Shown in pieces: positions 27,333 through 40,404 of a stretch of 64,000 bases of DNA. Each line of letters begins with the position of its first letter. Position 1 is the first letter of the stretch. Position numbers and translations under genes: made by a program. Source of the stretch: Burhinus oedicnemus (Eukaryota; Chordata; Aves; Charadriiformes; Burhinidae); NCBI GenBank assembly GCA_008921705.1, contig VFFE01007878.1:1397193-1461192 (forward strand). Direction: 5' to 3'. Under the pieces are notes generated by a model, which ran no database searches, was not told where the DNA came from, and saw only the letters and a program-made list of their open reading frames with translations.

Positions 27333-30300
27333 ATTATACCCGTACATTATGCACATACTTATTTTTAAAATCTTTCATTATGAAGTTATGTATTACTAAC
27401 ATTTCTGAGACAGTGAGCTCTGATGTCCTGACCATTCAGATTTGCTGATCCAGTAACTTTTGGGAATGCTCTACCTCCTTTGGTCATCTAGCTTTTTTCC
27501 TGGGTGTTGACTCCTTATGCTTTAATACAATTCTTGCTCAGTTGTGTCTGTCTTGGATCACTGCAGCCAGACTGTAACCTTTAGGAAGGTGGTCAGGTTC
27601 AAGTATGCAAAGTGTTTTTACTTCAGTTCTTAACCCAAATGCATGTCATTGTCCGTGTGCAGAATCAGTGCATGTCTTAAAATTCCATTTTAATTTCTGC
27701 CCATCTCCAGTTTGATGTATATATTAGTATATCAGAAGTTCAGTAAAAATTTTGAGGGGTCTTTCCAAGTAAAACTTGGAAATCTATGTAATTATTGCTG
27801 ATTTATTTCTTGAATCAACTCGTGCATCTCAGACATTGAATACTTTGTCATCGTGATGCTTAGTCCAGTATTACTCAGAGCTCAGGTTTTACTATAATAA
27901 CTGTAGGTTACCAAAGATCATACGTGGGCACATCACATGCAGTGTATGTCCATCAGACCCCATGGGCCTCTGAAAGATCCTCGATTTTGGTGCTTAAAAT
28001 TTCAGGTCAGAGTATGTGAAGACACTGGAAATAATCCTTCCCTCTAAACTTAGGTTGAAAAACATAAACCCTAAAACCTGTCCTACTTCCTGTCTTCCCC
28101 CACATTCCCTAAAATATGCCTACATGTTAACACATGCACCTGCTTCCTTTGCAGAGATGACCCATTTTTGAAGTTATATATAGGGGTATGTTTCACTAGG
28201 TTTGGTTCTGTGTTTTCTACAAGTGAGACCTAGAGATTCTGTTTGCGTTATGCTGCAGATCTAAGACCACAGATCAGCTGTGGACTCTAGTGGGCTAAAT
28301 AAAGCTCTAACTTTGCCTAGCTCTGTGCTGCGGAAAGAAGGCATGGGTTTGGTCTGTTGGTTTTGAATGCCCACTCACAAGTCAGTAAATTTGGACAGTG
28401 GGTGGCTCGTAGCATCAGGATGTGGAGGTTGCTGGTCCATGACTGCACTGACAGTGTCTGTCCCCTCAGTATCGCTTTGTTCAAGGTCAGCAGCCAAGAA
28501 ACATGCAGGTGGGATGGGAGCAGGGAGACGGGAGCTGGGAGAAACAGACGTCCAGGTCCAAACCTACATGGGTGGAAGAGAAGAGGGAGGAAAGATCAGG
28601 GGAAACAACACAACAGCATTATGGCTAACTGGTTGTGATTTTAGTAGCAGGTTTGCTAGAAAAAGACCAGACCACGTCCTGCCTGCTGTCAAAGTGTCCC
28701 ATCACTTAGTAATCCTCTGCACAGATGACACAAAGTACCTACCGTTAGAGACTCGCAATCAGAACATTAGTCCCAAGTTCTTCCTAATACATCCCAGTAT
28801 TAAGAAGTTAATTTTCTTACATTTGCTTTGTACCGGAAGATAGAAAATTAAGTTCAGTGATTAAATAGTGTCAACCTTTTCTCAACACGGCTGGGTAAGC
28901 CAGTCATGTAACATAGCAGAGGTTCATACAACGTCGTACACTGTATGGGCCTTTTAGGTTCTGCTTGTGTTAATGATGTGTGCTTACCGGAGCCAAATAA
29001 AAGGTGCCAGGGAGAATTCTCTTCCGATAACATACTTCCCCATTAGAGTGATGTTAGGTAGCATAATGATATGTTACCATATTGCACGTAGCTCCTTTTA
29101 GAATGAGAAAAACTAAAAAAGGATTAGGTCAGCTGCATCAAATACCTAGTTGTACACCCTTCTAGTACAGTTGAAGGGCAGCGGTTTATGGACCAACAGT
29201 TCCAAGTGGATGTGGCGGGGTTTACGTCTCGCCGCCTTTGACTTCGTAGCTCAAATAAAACAGGACTTGTTTAAATTAGAATCAGCTGGCAGCCACCTTT
29301 GGAGGTTTTCAGAATGAGATCCAAATTTGCAGCCATAAATCTATAGGAAGGAGTCTTCCCTGCTTTACTCCCTTAACTCCATAGCCTATGGCAATTCTTG
29401 GTTATGCTGAAGAAGCATAAGGTGAAGACCTGAAGGAAGAAAGTTAAATAGGAATGATGCAACGTTGTCCATTTCCCATCTTTGCCACTCTCACTCGAGC
29501 TCTTGAATCAAGACTTCTTGTTTGAGGGTACGTATGGAGGAAGAAATGGAGTTATGGTATCTCTTGAGCTGCTTTGTGAGTTCATTTCTTCATTGTCTAA
29601 GAAACTACGTAGTGGTTTCCATAGAAGCCAAGAATTTGAGGGATATAAACATACCGCTTTAAAACAAATGGTGCACTGTTGACTCATAGGATTGTTTGAG
29701 CTGGGAACATAGCAAGAGTGTCTTGAGATACACAATGCCGATCTCTTGTTTTGTACAAAACAATATGGTGATTTTAAAATGTAGAGCTACATGGTGTTTT
29801 TTAGAAACAATCAATCAAAACACTTGTTTCTGGAAACAGTGATTCACCCAGGTTCTGTAGCAACCTCTAAATGAAATACCAACATCGGGAAGGTTTTGCA
29901 CATGCTTCTAGAAGCATTTATATTTTTCAGACAATGTGACACTTGTGGGTGTTTGGCTTTTTTAGGGGGGAGGGGGTGGGTTTTTTTAAAGACACAGAAA
30001 GGTTTATCTAAACCATGGCTGCATGCTATTTGCTGTGTGTCATAACCTTATCTTCTTAGCAGATTTTTCAATACTGCACACTGTGCATCTGTGAGTGAGA
30101 CAAAATCAATGCTTATAGATTTAGCTGTGTAATCCTATCGCTTGTCCTCCTAGATATGATTTGAAATGTAAAGTTCGTTAATGTTTAAATGAACTTGAAG
30201 GCCCAGGGTCTCTAAAGGAGTTTTCAGTTTCTTAGAGAGTAATCCATTTCTTACCTTTTTTTTTCCTGATTGTCACTGTCTTTTTGTCTCCTTAATCATT

Positions 30301-33300
30301 TAAGACTCTGGAACACTCAATCATGCCGAAAGTATATATTGAATGAAAAAAGAAGGAACGTTGCTAATCATGTTACCAATAGCTGCTTAAGCATGTGGAA
30401 CACTGGAATTCCTCTGTATGAATCAGGGTTAGGAAAATTGAAACAGAAGGAGAGTAATTGGCTTTTACTGCTTTTGTCATAAAATCAGTTAAAATTCAGT
30501 TCCCCCACACTATAGACAACTACTCTTACTTCTTTAAAAAACACTGGATACTTTTCTACAATACTCTATCTTACCTCTTTTGGCAATGAATATTTTAATG
30601 AAGATGTAGAAAAAAACAGTTTATTTGATTTTTCTTGTTCTCTGTTTTACTGGAGTATATATACCAATGCCAGCAAAAAAAAAAAATATTGGGGAGTACT
30701 TTGAGGCAAAAATCCCTGTACGAATTTTGAGAAGAGGGAGGCAGAACAGTTTTGGCACTTGTTGCAAATTTTGGTAACCCTGCATTTGTAACCATCTGTT
30801 ACTTCTTTGGATTGCACTGGTGAGCAGCCAGGCTTGTTCACCTAAGTAAGGAAATAGACTACTTGGGAGGAGATACTTGGTTATTTTAAGAGCTTACCTG
30901 GCATGAGTGCTTGGATGTTGAGAGCAGTGATTAATTACTTTCGGTCTCTCAAAGCCCAGCTTCACTCTGAGACAAAATGCTGTTTCATTGGGCTGATGTT
31001 CTGCACTTTAATGGATTACACTGCTGGATTGGGCCCCGATTCCTCCTGGTTTTCCTGAATATTCAGTGTCTTCCTACGCTTTGTCTCATGCTTGCCTCCA
31101 GGCTGAGCATTGTTTTTGAATGAGAGCTGCTCTGAAGTTTGGAAATGGGGTTCACGTAGCAGAGCTGCATTCACCGCCATCAGTGTAGGCTGCCAAGCCA
31201 GACCGCCTCAGACACATCAGACTCAGCCGAGGGTTTGGGTTTTTCATGTTTATGGCCTTCAGCAGTTCTGGGGAAGGCTTGGCTCTGGATTCAGTTTATT
31301 CCCATCCCAGTTCTCCTTCCCTCATTTCCCGCCGAGCGAAGCTCCCTCCGCGGGGGCACCTCTGAAAGTGCCTGGGGCCTGTCGGGAGGGACGCCTGCAT
31401 GCCAGCCTGCTGGCGGGCGGGGGACACCGGCTACGCCTGGAAGAACTTCTCTCGAGTTCCGTCAGCTTGAAGCCTCAAACAAACCAGCAAAGAATCAATA
31501 AGCTTTTTTTACTTTCTTTCTTTTTTGAAACCACGCTCAGGATTCGTTTCCTAAAACCCCTTAGGAATTGAACCCTCAAAAGTGTGTTTGTGTGTGTGGA
31601 TGCACAGGCAGGAGAAAAGGCAAATCATGGTTTTCCCACAAGCCTCAGTATGAGTAGGGCCTTTCAAGGACTCTCAGGCCAAATGCAAGGAGGAATCTGA
31701 GAAGGATTTTTAAAATGTCATTGTAGGTTGGGGGGTGGGAACGTCAACGTGTCTTGCCTTAACTCAAGGCTAATGCCAAGGCAGTTTGTTATTTCTTTTA
31801 CCTATTTTTTATTCATTTATTTACATAGCAGGAAGGTAGGATTAACAAGGACTTTAGGATGTGAAATTTGCACTTGGTGATCACACAGCGGTAACTTGTT
31901 AAAGCTTGTGTATATGGAAAGTCTGATACTTCCTCCAGCTCGGTTGTTTTCATTGCCAAGGTAGAGCAGGGTCGGGGCAGCAGAGATCGCCGCGTTTGAT
32001 CCAAGCGAAGTGTCTCAGATCATTTACAGAACATCCCCCTGCAGCTCCCAGCTGGGACAGAAACTGCAGTAAGATTACGGAAAAAGTGGGGTTTGTCTTT
32101 CAGAAAGAGTGTCCTGATAACAGAAGAATCTGACTTTGAAAACCATTACCCGTGTGGGCTGACGCCTGCTTACATATACACAGCCTGTGGGCTCAGCTTT
32201 GATGGGAGGTTTTATAGTTTGGCGCGAATACTCCCCCAGGCTGACCTTCAGCCCTGGTTGAGCAGCTGAAGCTTTGGGCTGGTGGGCTGCCTGCTCCCAC
32301 GGAGCCAGGGCTCATCCTCTGCCGGGGCAGGCAGAGGGGTGCCACTGCAGGAGGGAAAAGCAGCGAGAGTTTCTGGTGGCTGCATTAATGGGCATGGACT
32401 CAAATTGATGGTCATCTTGAAGCACTGAAGCTCAGGGGTGGATGGTTCTCGTCTGTCGGGTGGGTTCTCCGCAGTTCACAGCGTGCAGCCGGTGGGAAAC
32501 ATGGATTTTGGAGTCAAATAGCAAGATTCAACACATCTTGTTCTGACCAAATGAACCGTACTTTATGATGACAAAAAGCAGTGCAGAGAGTGTTTAACTT
32601 GCGTTTTAACTCACCCTGTCAGTGTGCTGATAAGGAGAGAAGGATTTGGGGGACTTTGCAGATGGGGACATTCAGGAACATAGGTGTTACAGTTGCTTGG
32701 GCCATGCCAAGTGGCCTTTAGGGGCAGAGGCAAAGTCCAAGGAGCTGAAACAGTCGAAGAGGGTGGCATTAATGGAAACCAGGAGCTACTGAGTCCCTTG
32801 AGGGACTGTAAATTGGACCAGAGGCTCTGTCAGATCAAACAGGTATCTGTATGCAGTGTTGTTTATGGCTGTGAAAATAATCTATGTTAATAATTGATTG
32901 TTCAATTAGTAAAACAAATGTTACAAAGTTAGACAGCTTTGTGTGCCAGTGATGACAGGAATATATTTGACTGCAGCCCGTTATCAGTCCAAGGCTGAGA
33001 ACCATTCTTCCAAGAAAATCCTGTTTGTTATTCCTCTTGCTCATCCTTTTCTTCCTCCACCACTTACAGTGGCATAATACAGGCAGGCACTAAGTACATG
33101 CAGTGAATAACATTAGATGAAGATGTAGCTGTGCTTATTGTATCGCTGGTAATAACGCTAGACAGCATAAAAGGCCCCAGAGCTGTCTAGGCAAGGTGAC
33201 ATCAGAGACCCAACTTCTTCTGCAGATTTTGAGGAGGAAAAGCAAGCTGGCAGGAATTCTTGCAGAGGGGCACAGAAACAACATCTGCTGCTGTTTTATC

Positions 33301-33932
33301 TCGTTTGCCCTTGTAATGTTGTTACGTCCAGAGTGACAGTGTGTTTTGCAGAAGAATGCGGAAACTCTGGTGTAAGCAAATGTAACTTTTTGACAAGCCT
33401 TGGAAATGTGTGAATGCAGGTACAGATTACTCCCTTTACAGCGTGAGGCTTTTTTTAAAGACATTTGAAAAAGTTCAAATAAATCCTTTTCTTGTTGGCT
33501 TATCTTACAAAACGGTGCATGCAGAGTATGCTGGAGAGGTTTTCTAAATCAGTTGCCAGGAGTTTGCAAATCCCTTATCAGAAGTTACGCAAGAGCTGGA
33601 CCTCTTCTGGTTACTCCATTCAAATCTATGCAGTTTTTATACAAGTCCGTATTGGAAGTAACACACCAGTACTCATTCTTCTGATTACCGCTAGTAGTAC
33701 ATAGAGTAGCTTTCCTAGAAGGGTCTTAAAGAAACACGTAACCATTAATTGCTTAATCCTCCCTGCACTCCTGCCAGATCAGTCTAGTGGGTGTAAAAAA
33801 TGTATTATGACCATTTTTCAAGGGAAGGTTGCAAGTGAAAGGAGGCAGCTTAATAAATGGATGCAACCAACTTAATAAATGGCTGTGCCCTATATTTGGT
33901 TCTCTCCTTTCGGAACGCATGATCCGGTCCTG

Positions 33933-34000
33933 CAGCCCCATTAGCTCAGTCAGCGCTTTTCAGGCTGCCGCCTGGCCGTTTGGGAATTTGAACTTCACAT
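33933..34000 (+). repeat. tRNA-like segment, possible SINE head or tRNA pseudogene
   Basis: ttagctcagtcagc resembles a tRNA A-box (D arm). It is followed by caggc-tgcc-gcctg, a perfect 5-bp stem at the anticodon-arm position but with a 4-nt loop instead of 7. About 40 nt after the A-box, gggaatttgaacttc weakly resembles a B-box. The acceptor arm is not convincing, so it is not a functional tRNA. It could be a fossil tRNA-derived SINE or chance. Confidence 0.25.
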
Positions 34001-34081
34001 ATTTTTGTCCCTTTGAGTTTTGGGAAAGCAATTAGTAAGCCAGTCTGCTTATTGCTTATTTCTGCAATGCTCAAGCTATGT

Positions 34082-34119
34082 GGAGGTGCCACGTGCACAC
34101 GGAGGTGCCGCGTGCGCAC
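34082..34119 (+). repeat. 19-bp tandem duplication containing an E-box
   Basis: Two abutting 19-bp units (34082-34100 and 34101-34119) share 17 of 19 bases. Unit 1 contains a perfect CACGTG E-box (34090-34095), while unit 2 has CGCGTG. Both differences are A/G transitions in a CpG-related context, consistent with CpG decay in unit 1 after duplication. Confidence 0.85.
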
Positions 34120-37100
34120 GTAGGGGTGGCCATGGCCCACCCTGTGAGAAGCGTGTTGGCACAGCGGGCTGTAGTCGGGGACATCTGGGGGTAGGTCCGA
34201 ACCTGCAGCAGTGGGTGTCTTTGCTGACATCAGGAGTGAGGAGGCAGAGCTAAGTGTGTTTATGTAATGCATTCTGGGAAGAGAGATGTGATTAATAAAG
34301 ATCATTGTGAAGCTGAATGGGTACAGAGATCACTAAAGCTCATTTGAATAATCTCAGAAGGCTTTGGGTCTTTAAAAATGGCAGTGACAAGAAAGAGTCA
34401 AAAATAATGAAGCGATAGTGAAAAGCAGTGGTTTATTTTATTGTAAGAAGTGCTGTACTTAAATTTTCAAAGATTTCATGCCAGAGGAAATGGCACGACA
34501 GTTTGGAAGGAAGAAGAGGCAGCAATCAGAAGCAGGTCTCCTTTTTTCACTGTTTTGTTCTGGTTTGCTCCCATCTTCCTTTGTGTTTTTCTAGACCCTA
34601 TGCTTGCCAGTGCGGGAAGATTTAATAGGTGTTTGTACAGCATGTTTGGGCTTCGTTCTAATTGTAGTATTTGAATGCTACCAGAACAGAACTAATAAAC
34701 AATAATTATATCAATAATAGAGCCACACAGGCACATGTGTAAAAGTTTGGAATGTTGGAATAAATCTCAATGAGATTAATTTGTAGGTAAGGTGTATAAT
34801 CAGGCATATAGTAAATTGCACTGGTTTTCTGATACGTCCCTCTGCTGATCACATAAAAATCCCTGTCACAAGTCTGGAATATAAAATAGCTTTGCTGTAC
34901 ACATTTTTCTATACATATTCTTACATCAGTGCAGCATGAAAATGGACTATTTTGTGTTACAGATTGCCGTAACTTTGACAAAACAATTTTGCAATTCCAA
35001 GTGTATTAATAAAAAACAGCGGTGGCTATTTGCAACTCTTCACATGTTTTGTAATATTAGAAGTCTTAAGGGGACGGATGTGGTAGGAGACAGACTGCAA
35101 GGAAGTTTGTCAAAGGTGTGATAAATTCTTGCACGCTTCTCAGATTTTATGGCATGGGTTTCTACTCCACTCATAGTGTCCTCCTACTGCTCTCCACATT
35201 ATACATTTGTTTAAAAGGTGCGTAAATTAACTTAGAAGAACAGCTGATAGAAGTGGGTCAGCATCTTGGAGCGAGCATTCGTGGCTTCTCTTCGGGCTTG
35301 TGTTCAAAGAGATAGACCAGTGACGAGAAAGCAGGTAAACAGTCAAAGTTATGACTTTTCCTCACGTGTTTGACGCACGGCACACGTGCAGAGCCTGTGC
35401 ACAAGCGGGACAGTGTCATGCACAAAGAGAGATCTGGCTGGATTCACTCACTGTGCCAGAATTGTTCTGCATTGGCAAGATGTATTTGCCTGGCCCATGA
35501 GAGTAACTGAATAGACATTGTGTCCAACTTCCAAAATCTTTAGGGCACAGTGGATCTCTGTACTTTTGCGTTTTCTGTATAATTGCTAGCAAGTTGCAAA
35601 TACGAATATAGCTAAGTTGTTATTCTCTTCACTATACAGTTCATGAGTATGTAAAATGTATATTGAAAAAGCTATTACTAAAGGAAAATTAAACTGGGAA
35701 GGCTGTGATAGTCTTGTGCTGTATTAGAGGAATGCATTGAAAATCACTGCTTCGCTGAATCTAAATTCTGCCTCTTAAATTTAGGTATAGCATATCTCAT
35801 GTCCTGGAAGTCTATGGTGCTAGCAGTGATGTTCTATTGTCTAGCTTAATTTAGGCCTTGAAAACATGGAAGGCAAACACTTAGAAAGCAGCTGTTCATC
35901 TGAATGTATTAAGCAATTTACTTTAGGTAATGTAGCCTATAAAATTTTAATTTTGGATTAAATAAACCGTATCCTTCAGCATGACTCTCCTACCTTGATG
36001 TTCAGAGAATGAAATATGGGCGCATTTAGTGAATTCCTCTCCAGGATGCTCCAGTGGATAAGGGTCAATAGTTTCCTAATGAAAGCAGTCAATAGCAATT
36101 TCTCTTAGTAAGCACAAAGAAATTAGCATTAAACAACAGGCATCAGTGGCGAAAGTTTTACGTGATTATGTGGCTGGACTGCTACAGGCTTTAGGAAAAT
36201 AGCTGTGGCAGGTAGTATACTACTACAATAGGTAGGAAGCAGCTTAATTATATCCCTGTTGACAGGAGATGCATCATCAAAAAGGTGTCTAAACAAGTTG
36301 GCAACAAATGTACAAATATTTGTGTCTGTGTGTGCAAAGGTAGGCATGTTTTCTACAGTGTTTATGTTATGCATTTTATGTCTTAAGATGTGGAACTAAG
36401 CAGATATTTTGCTGGGAAAGAAAGGCTGAAGTGATTTCTTGTCATAGTTCCTTCACGAGTGCTGTTCTCACCCTAAAACCATGTCATTTCTTGCCTCAGT
36501 TACTGTGGCAAGATTACGTGCGCTTTAACTGCACTCCTCTAGGGACAAGACCTTCAGCTGGTACTTAGAAATTTTGCTCTCCTGACAGTGACTGAAATGT
36601 CACTTGGAGCTGCTGAAGATCTGGCCCTTCTTTCCTTAGTCTTGGAGTAGCACAGCATTGAAATGATGAAACCTAAAGCATCAAGTGAGGCTGTTTCCCT
36701 ATGTGAAATGAATACTATACTGCAAGTTTCAGATCAGAATCCCAGAGATGCCAGAGATTCTCTCCATTGATCAGAGTCACTGGGATCTAACCATGAGAGG
36801 GTGCAGGCAGGGATGTTGGTGTGGGTACAAGTAGCAACAGAGGCTATGATGGAAAATAGTCAACTATCTCAAACACATCTTGTTTTCAATTTAAAAAACC
36901 TGAGCCAAAGCATGTGTAGCAATTTTATATGGAGAAAAAGGTTGACCTATGACAGTTTCATAAACACATGTAAAAATAACCAGCCTTGAGAATCAGTGAA
37001 CACCTTCAGCCTTTGCTTACTTCTGTTTGTTCTTGGTATCAAATTAGCTTTTGACTTATGACTCAAAGTCACATGTAGGCTCTGAGATGTTTGAGACGGG

Positions 37101-38322
37101 AATTCAACAGATTTCATTAATCTATGTAGGAAATGTTAATAGCCCAGGAGGCTTGGTTGTGTGTTGTTTGTTATCTGTTTGTTTTTAACTCCTTGTTTTT
37201 AATGTGGTCCTTTTAAAGCTCTTCTCAATTTTTCAGAGTAAAATAGAAGTCTCACGCGGTCGATACCTAAATTTGTACAATCTATATCATAGTATTGATT
37301 TGAGACAGGTGAGGAACTCAACTATTGGCAGACTGAGGAATGAAGAAGCATTTTTAATATGGCTGAGATGAGGTTGTGCCAAGGGCTCTGTATTCATCCT
37401 GATTCCAAAGCAATACCTCTTTGCATCTAAATAACAGCAAGAGAGGCAAAGAGGCTGAGTAAAAACAGGGGAGGACAGCAAGATCTTAGAAACAAGTCTT
37501 TTAAAAATGTCCAAGGCTGTAAGCTGTGAGGGACTGTGAGGGTAACGCCTGTTTAATGTGTTGCTTTTAAAAACTAGTGTTCGTCTCCTAACATAACTTG
37601 AGAAAATCTCTTAGAATAAAATTAATAGAATAAGCAAAAATACTTTTGGAATGGCAGGAGAAAATCAGGGGTTTTTGTATGGTGGCACGGCAAGCAGTCA
37701 CTTTTTTATTAGTTTTGAGGACCCACGCTTTCATATACTTGTTTCTTTGATGAGAAAAGTAGCTTAGTGCTTGTATTATATCATACGCTTTCAGAGCCGT
37801 TGTTTGATAGAAAAATTTAAGGCATGGATAGTTTATTGAAGTCTTGATTTTATTCTTGATAGACTACCGATTCGCCTAGCAAAGGAAATTGTTAGGATAA
37901 ATTTTTCTTCTGCCTGATTCATTCCACAGTTCCCTTTCCAGAGAGCACAACTTTATTACATATTCAATCTCATTCTCTGCTGTTACACAAAGACTATGCC
38001 GCAGAGATACGCACTGCTTGTCAGAAAAAGCTTTGCTCTTGGTCAGCCATGACTTCATGAATAACCAGGCAGAGAATGTCATTTATCCAGGTGGCGTTGC
38101 GATAGCAGCCTGGTTCGGAGGCAGCTCAGGCAGAACTGAAATGGTGCTTTGGGCTGCCCGTGCCACAGGCGTAGGACAAAAAGTGCTGTTTTGACTTCCA
38201 GGCTTCATGCATCCACACAACCCCCCATGGTCATCATCTTCATTGCAAGCAGTGTCCAGTTCCTGTTTAATCTAGACTGCAGAGACACCTAGAGCAAAGA
38301 GACAAATTGGCATTTATTTCTT

Positions 38323-38378
38323 CATAAGCCCAGCCTCCTTCAACAACAATTCCTGATCATAAGCCCAGACTCCTTCAA
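38323..38378 (+). repeat. 21-bp direct repeat, period 35
   Basis: The 21-mer beginning cataagcccag occurs at 38323-38343 and 38358-38378 with one mismatch, giving a tandem period of 35 bp. The intervening bases are less similar, so this is a partly decayed two-copy duplication. Confidence 0.85.
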
Positions 38379-38576
38379 GACTAGAATTATTTATCATTGT
38401 TTAAATGACAGTTTTACTAGAAACCCTGACCGGTTGTACCAGGTCTGCATAATGTGTTGCACAGGCAAAGGACACGAAGGCCGCTCGCTGCTGGGAAGAC
38501 TAATTGTGTGCCTGAGTAAGTACAGGACAGGGGTAAATGCTCCCGTTTGCATATACATTCAGTGTGTTAGCCCAAA

Positions 38577-38602
38577 TCCTTCAGTCCCAGCTGACTGAAG
38601 GA
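38577..38602. repeat. Perfect 10-bp inverted repeat (hairpin)
   Basis: tccttcagtc (38577-38586) and gactgaagga (38593-38602) are exact reverse complements separated by 6 nt (ccagct). It lies 17 bp upstream of the tRNA-like segment at 38620. It is too short for a miRNA precursor on its own. Confidence 0.8.
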
Positions 38603-38619
38603 TGCATTATTCTGACACA

Positions 38620-38695
38620 GCGGAATAGCTCATCAGTTGGTACAAGGCAGTGACTTAGAGTAGCCAAGAGTTGGGTAAGGATTCATCTGACTCTG
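38620..38695 (+). repeat. tRNA-like segment (degenerate SINE head or tRNA pseudogene)
   Basis: gcggaatagctcatcagttgg closely resembles the 5' end, D arm and A-box of a tRNA. About 40 nt downstream, gttgggtaaggattc resembles a degenerate B-box (GGTTCGANTC). Order and spacing suit an RNA polymerase III type 2 promoter. The anticodon stem and acceptor pairing are not preserved, so a functional tRNA gene is unlikely. A tRNA-derived SINE remnant is the favoured reading. Confidence 0.4.
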
Positions 38696-39022
38696 CACAG
38701 AATCCCATTTCTGCTGGAGGAATGGGAGGTGAACCATTTGAGAACACCAGAGCAGGTCAGTAAAGATGGTCTATATTGTGTAACTATATTTTGGAATAGG
38801 ACTGGTATTATTTTTCATGGAATAATACTAGTAGGAGGAAAAGCCTGTGTTAAAATGGAGCAATGGCAAAATGCAGATGTCTGTAATTTGGATCGAAACA
38901 CAGTACGGTTATCCCCAGTAAAGGGTTATAAATGTAGGATATTTAGATTTCAGTTCAGAGATCCATGCTTGTCAAGGTAGGGAAGTGTTTACTATCCAAA
39001 CAAGCTTAGCTCTCACCATCAC

Positions 39023-39083
39023 CACCAATAAGGTTAACAACCTTATTATTCTCATCACCAGTAAGGTTAACAACGTTATTATT
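39023..39083 (+). repeat. 28-bp direct repeat, period 33, with internal inverted repeat
   Basis: The units 39023-39050 and 39056-39083 agree at 26 of 28 bases. In unit 1, aaggttaacaacctt is itself an inverted repeat around aac; unit 2 has aacgtt instead of aacctt, so its symmetry is broken. A simple local duplication. Confidence 0.88.
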
Positions 39084-39100
39084 ACGAGTGAAGCGTTTAA

Positions 39101-40400
39101 CATTTCTGGTCCTGAATTAGGTTAAGCTGATCTTGAAGGGCAGGTCTTCTAGGTTTTTCTCCTCTGGCTGTGTGTTTATGTTGTGTTCCTGTGCCTCTAG
39201 CCTTCCCTTGAACACTCACTTTCCCATGTGCACCTGTGCTCCCTCTCTCTGCAGTATCCCCTTCTTCTGCCAGGGCCTCCTGCCCCACAGCTGTAAATGC
39301 CTGCTCAACTTTCAAGACTGCCGCCATCTCCCCGTGGTATCAAGAGACCGGTGACAGAGCTATGCTATGGTGCTCTCTCTCTACGTGACCGTTTCCTTCA
39401 TTATTTTCAAAAAAGTGAAGTTGTATTTTTCAGGAACTAGCTGTAGTCTCAGTTCACTTGTGAATAATGGGAGATAAATGTTCTTAAAATAGCCACCTAA
39501 CAGTGGGTAAATTACGACCTTTGTCCCTTTCAGAGCAATAGGAAATTATGGCCATTTGGAAAGATGGCAATTCTACATCAGATTCTCTATGGTACAATCA
39601 TGTTCTCATGCTGGAAAAAAATAATAAAAAAAAAGTGCTCAAAGTTAAAAAGAATAGCTGGAAAAATGCTAAAAGGTTTCCTCCCTATCCACACGCCCAG
39701 CTTCTGCGTGCTATTTCAGTGAGTCCCTGGCTATTTCTGACTGCAGGGTATCTAGACATACCGCAGCTTGCATTTATCTTAGGCACCACTGGTACAAATA
39801 CTGTTGAAGATCCAGCACTGCAGATTGCGATGGAAGCTAAATATCCGGGGTCCCAGGTGGACTGGCGCACAATGTACTGAAGACAAACCTGTCACTTACT
39901 CATGGCTTTTATTATCCAAGCCATGAAGATTAAAGTGGCTCAGTGCCTGCAAATACAATTCAAATTGTGATGTAGACCGAGATTTAACTCAAAGGGAAGC
40001 ATAATGCATCCATCTTATTCAATAATGAGAAGGAAATGGTCTGACACACGGAGGCCAAATTTCTTGAACGGCTTGTTTTAAAATAAACTCATACATTAAT
40101 CAGTTTATTTGCATTGCCTCAGAAAGTAACAGTTCTTTGATCAAACTCGTAAGCTCATTATCAGCAGAAGGTCAAGTATCTTCCTGCTCGAAGCATAAAT
40201 ACTTTGCTGCGTTTGGGCCTGAATTCTGTAATTTTGGGAAGGCTATTGTTGACACGTAGCCACGGCTCTAACTTCAAGGCTAAGTTTGCTCTGTTCTAGG
40301 TGCAGCGTGTATGTAGTGAAAGGTCATCGTTGTCCCTGCAAGACTTGAAAATATTAAGGGGTAAAATAAGGGTGGAAAGAATAAAGACTACTGCTGTGAT
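39101..40400. other. Intronic stretch, nothing recognised
   Basis: AT-rich with no repeats or coding signal that I can support. An open frame at 39548-39880 (110 codons) has no recognisable domain and no ordered splice context. Confidence 0.5.
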
Positions 40401-40404
40401 CCTA

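Larger units (their letters stand above)
26301..38300. other. Intronic stretch with CpG-rich patches, nothing coding recognised
   Basis: Apart from the listed repeats, this stretch holds a small CpG-rich patch at about 31325-31465 (about 13 CpGs), a G-rich string at 29965-29980, an A12 run at 30675, a TG-rich tract at 31582-31598, a 12-bp direct repeat (cttaataaatgg at 33849 and 33871), and a CTCF-core-like string AGGTGGCGTT at 38089-38098. Open frames of up to 158 codons (28367-28843 plus) show no domain. Confidence 0.55.

Noticed and set aside
28367..28843. 158-codon open frame
   Set aside because: No recognisable domain, an overlapping second frame, and no promoter or splice context. Length is compatible with chance in 64 kb of six-frame reading.
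29683..29735. String resembling the CR1 tail motif (ctcataggattgtttgagct)
   Set aside because: It is similar to the common 'aatcatagaatggtttgggttgga' segment only over about 20 bases, with no flanking CR1 sequence.
31110..31571. 153-codon open frame over a CpG-rich patch
   Set aside because: It is explained by reduced stop density in GC-rich sequence. There is an overlapping 88-codon frame and no domain.
38620..38695. Functional tRNA gene
   Set aside because: The A-box is good, but the acceptor and anticodon stems do not pair and the B-box is degenerate.
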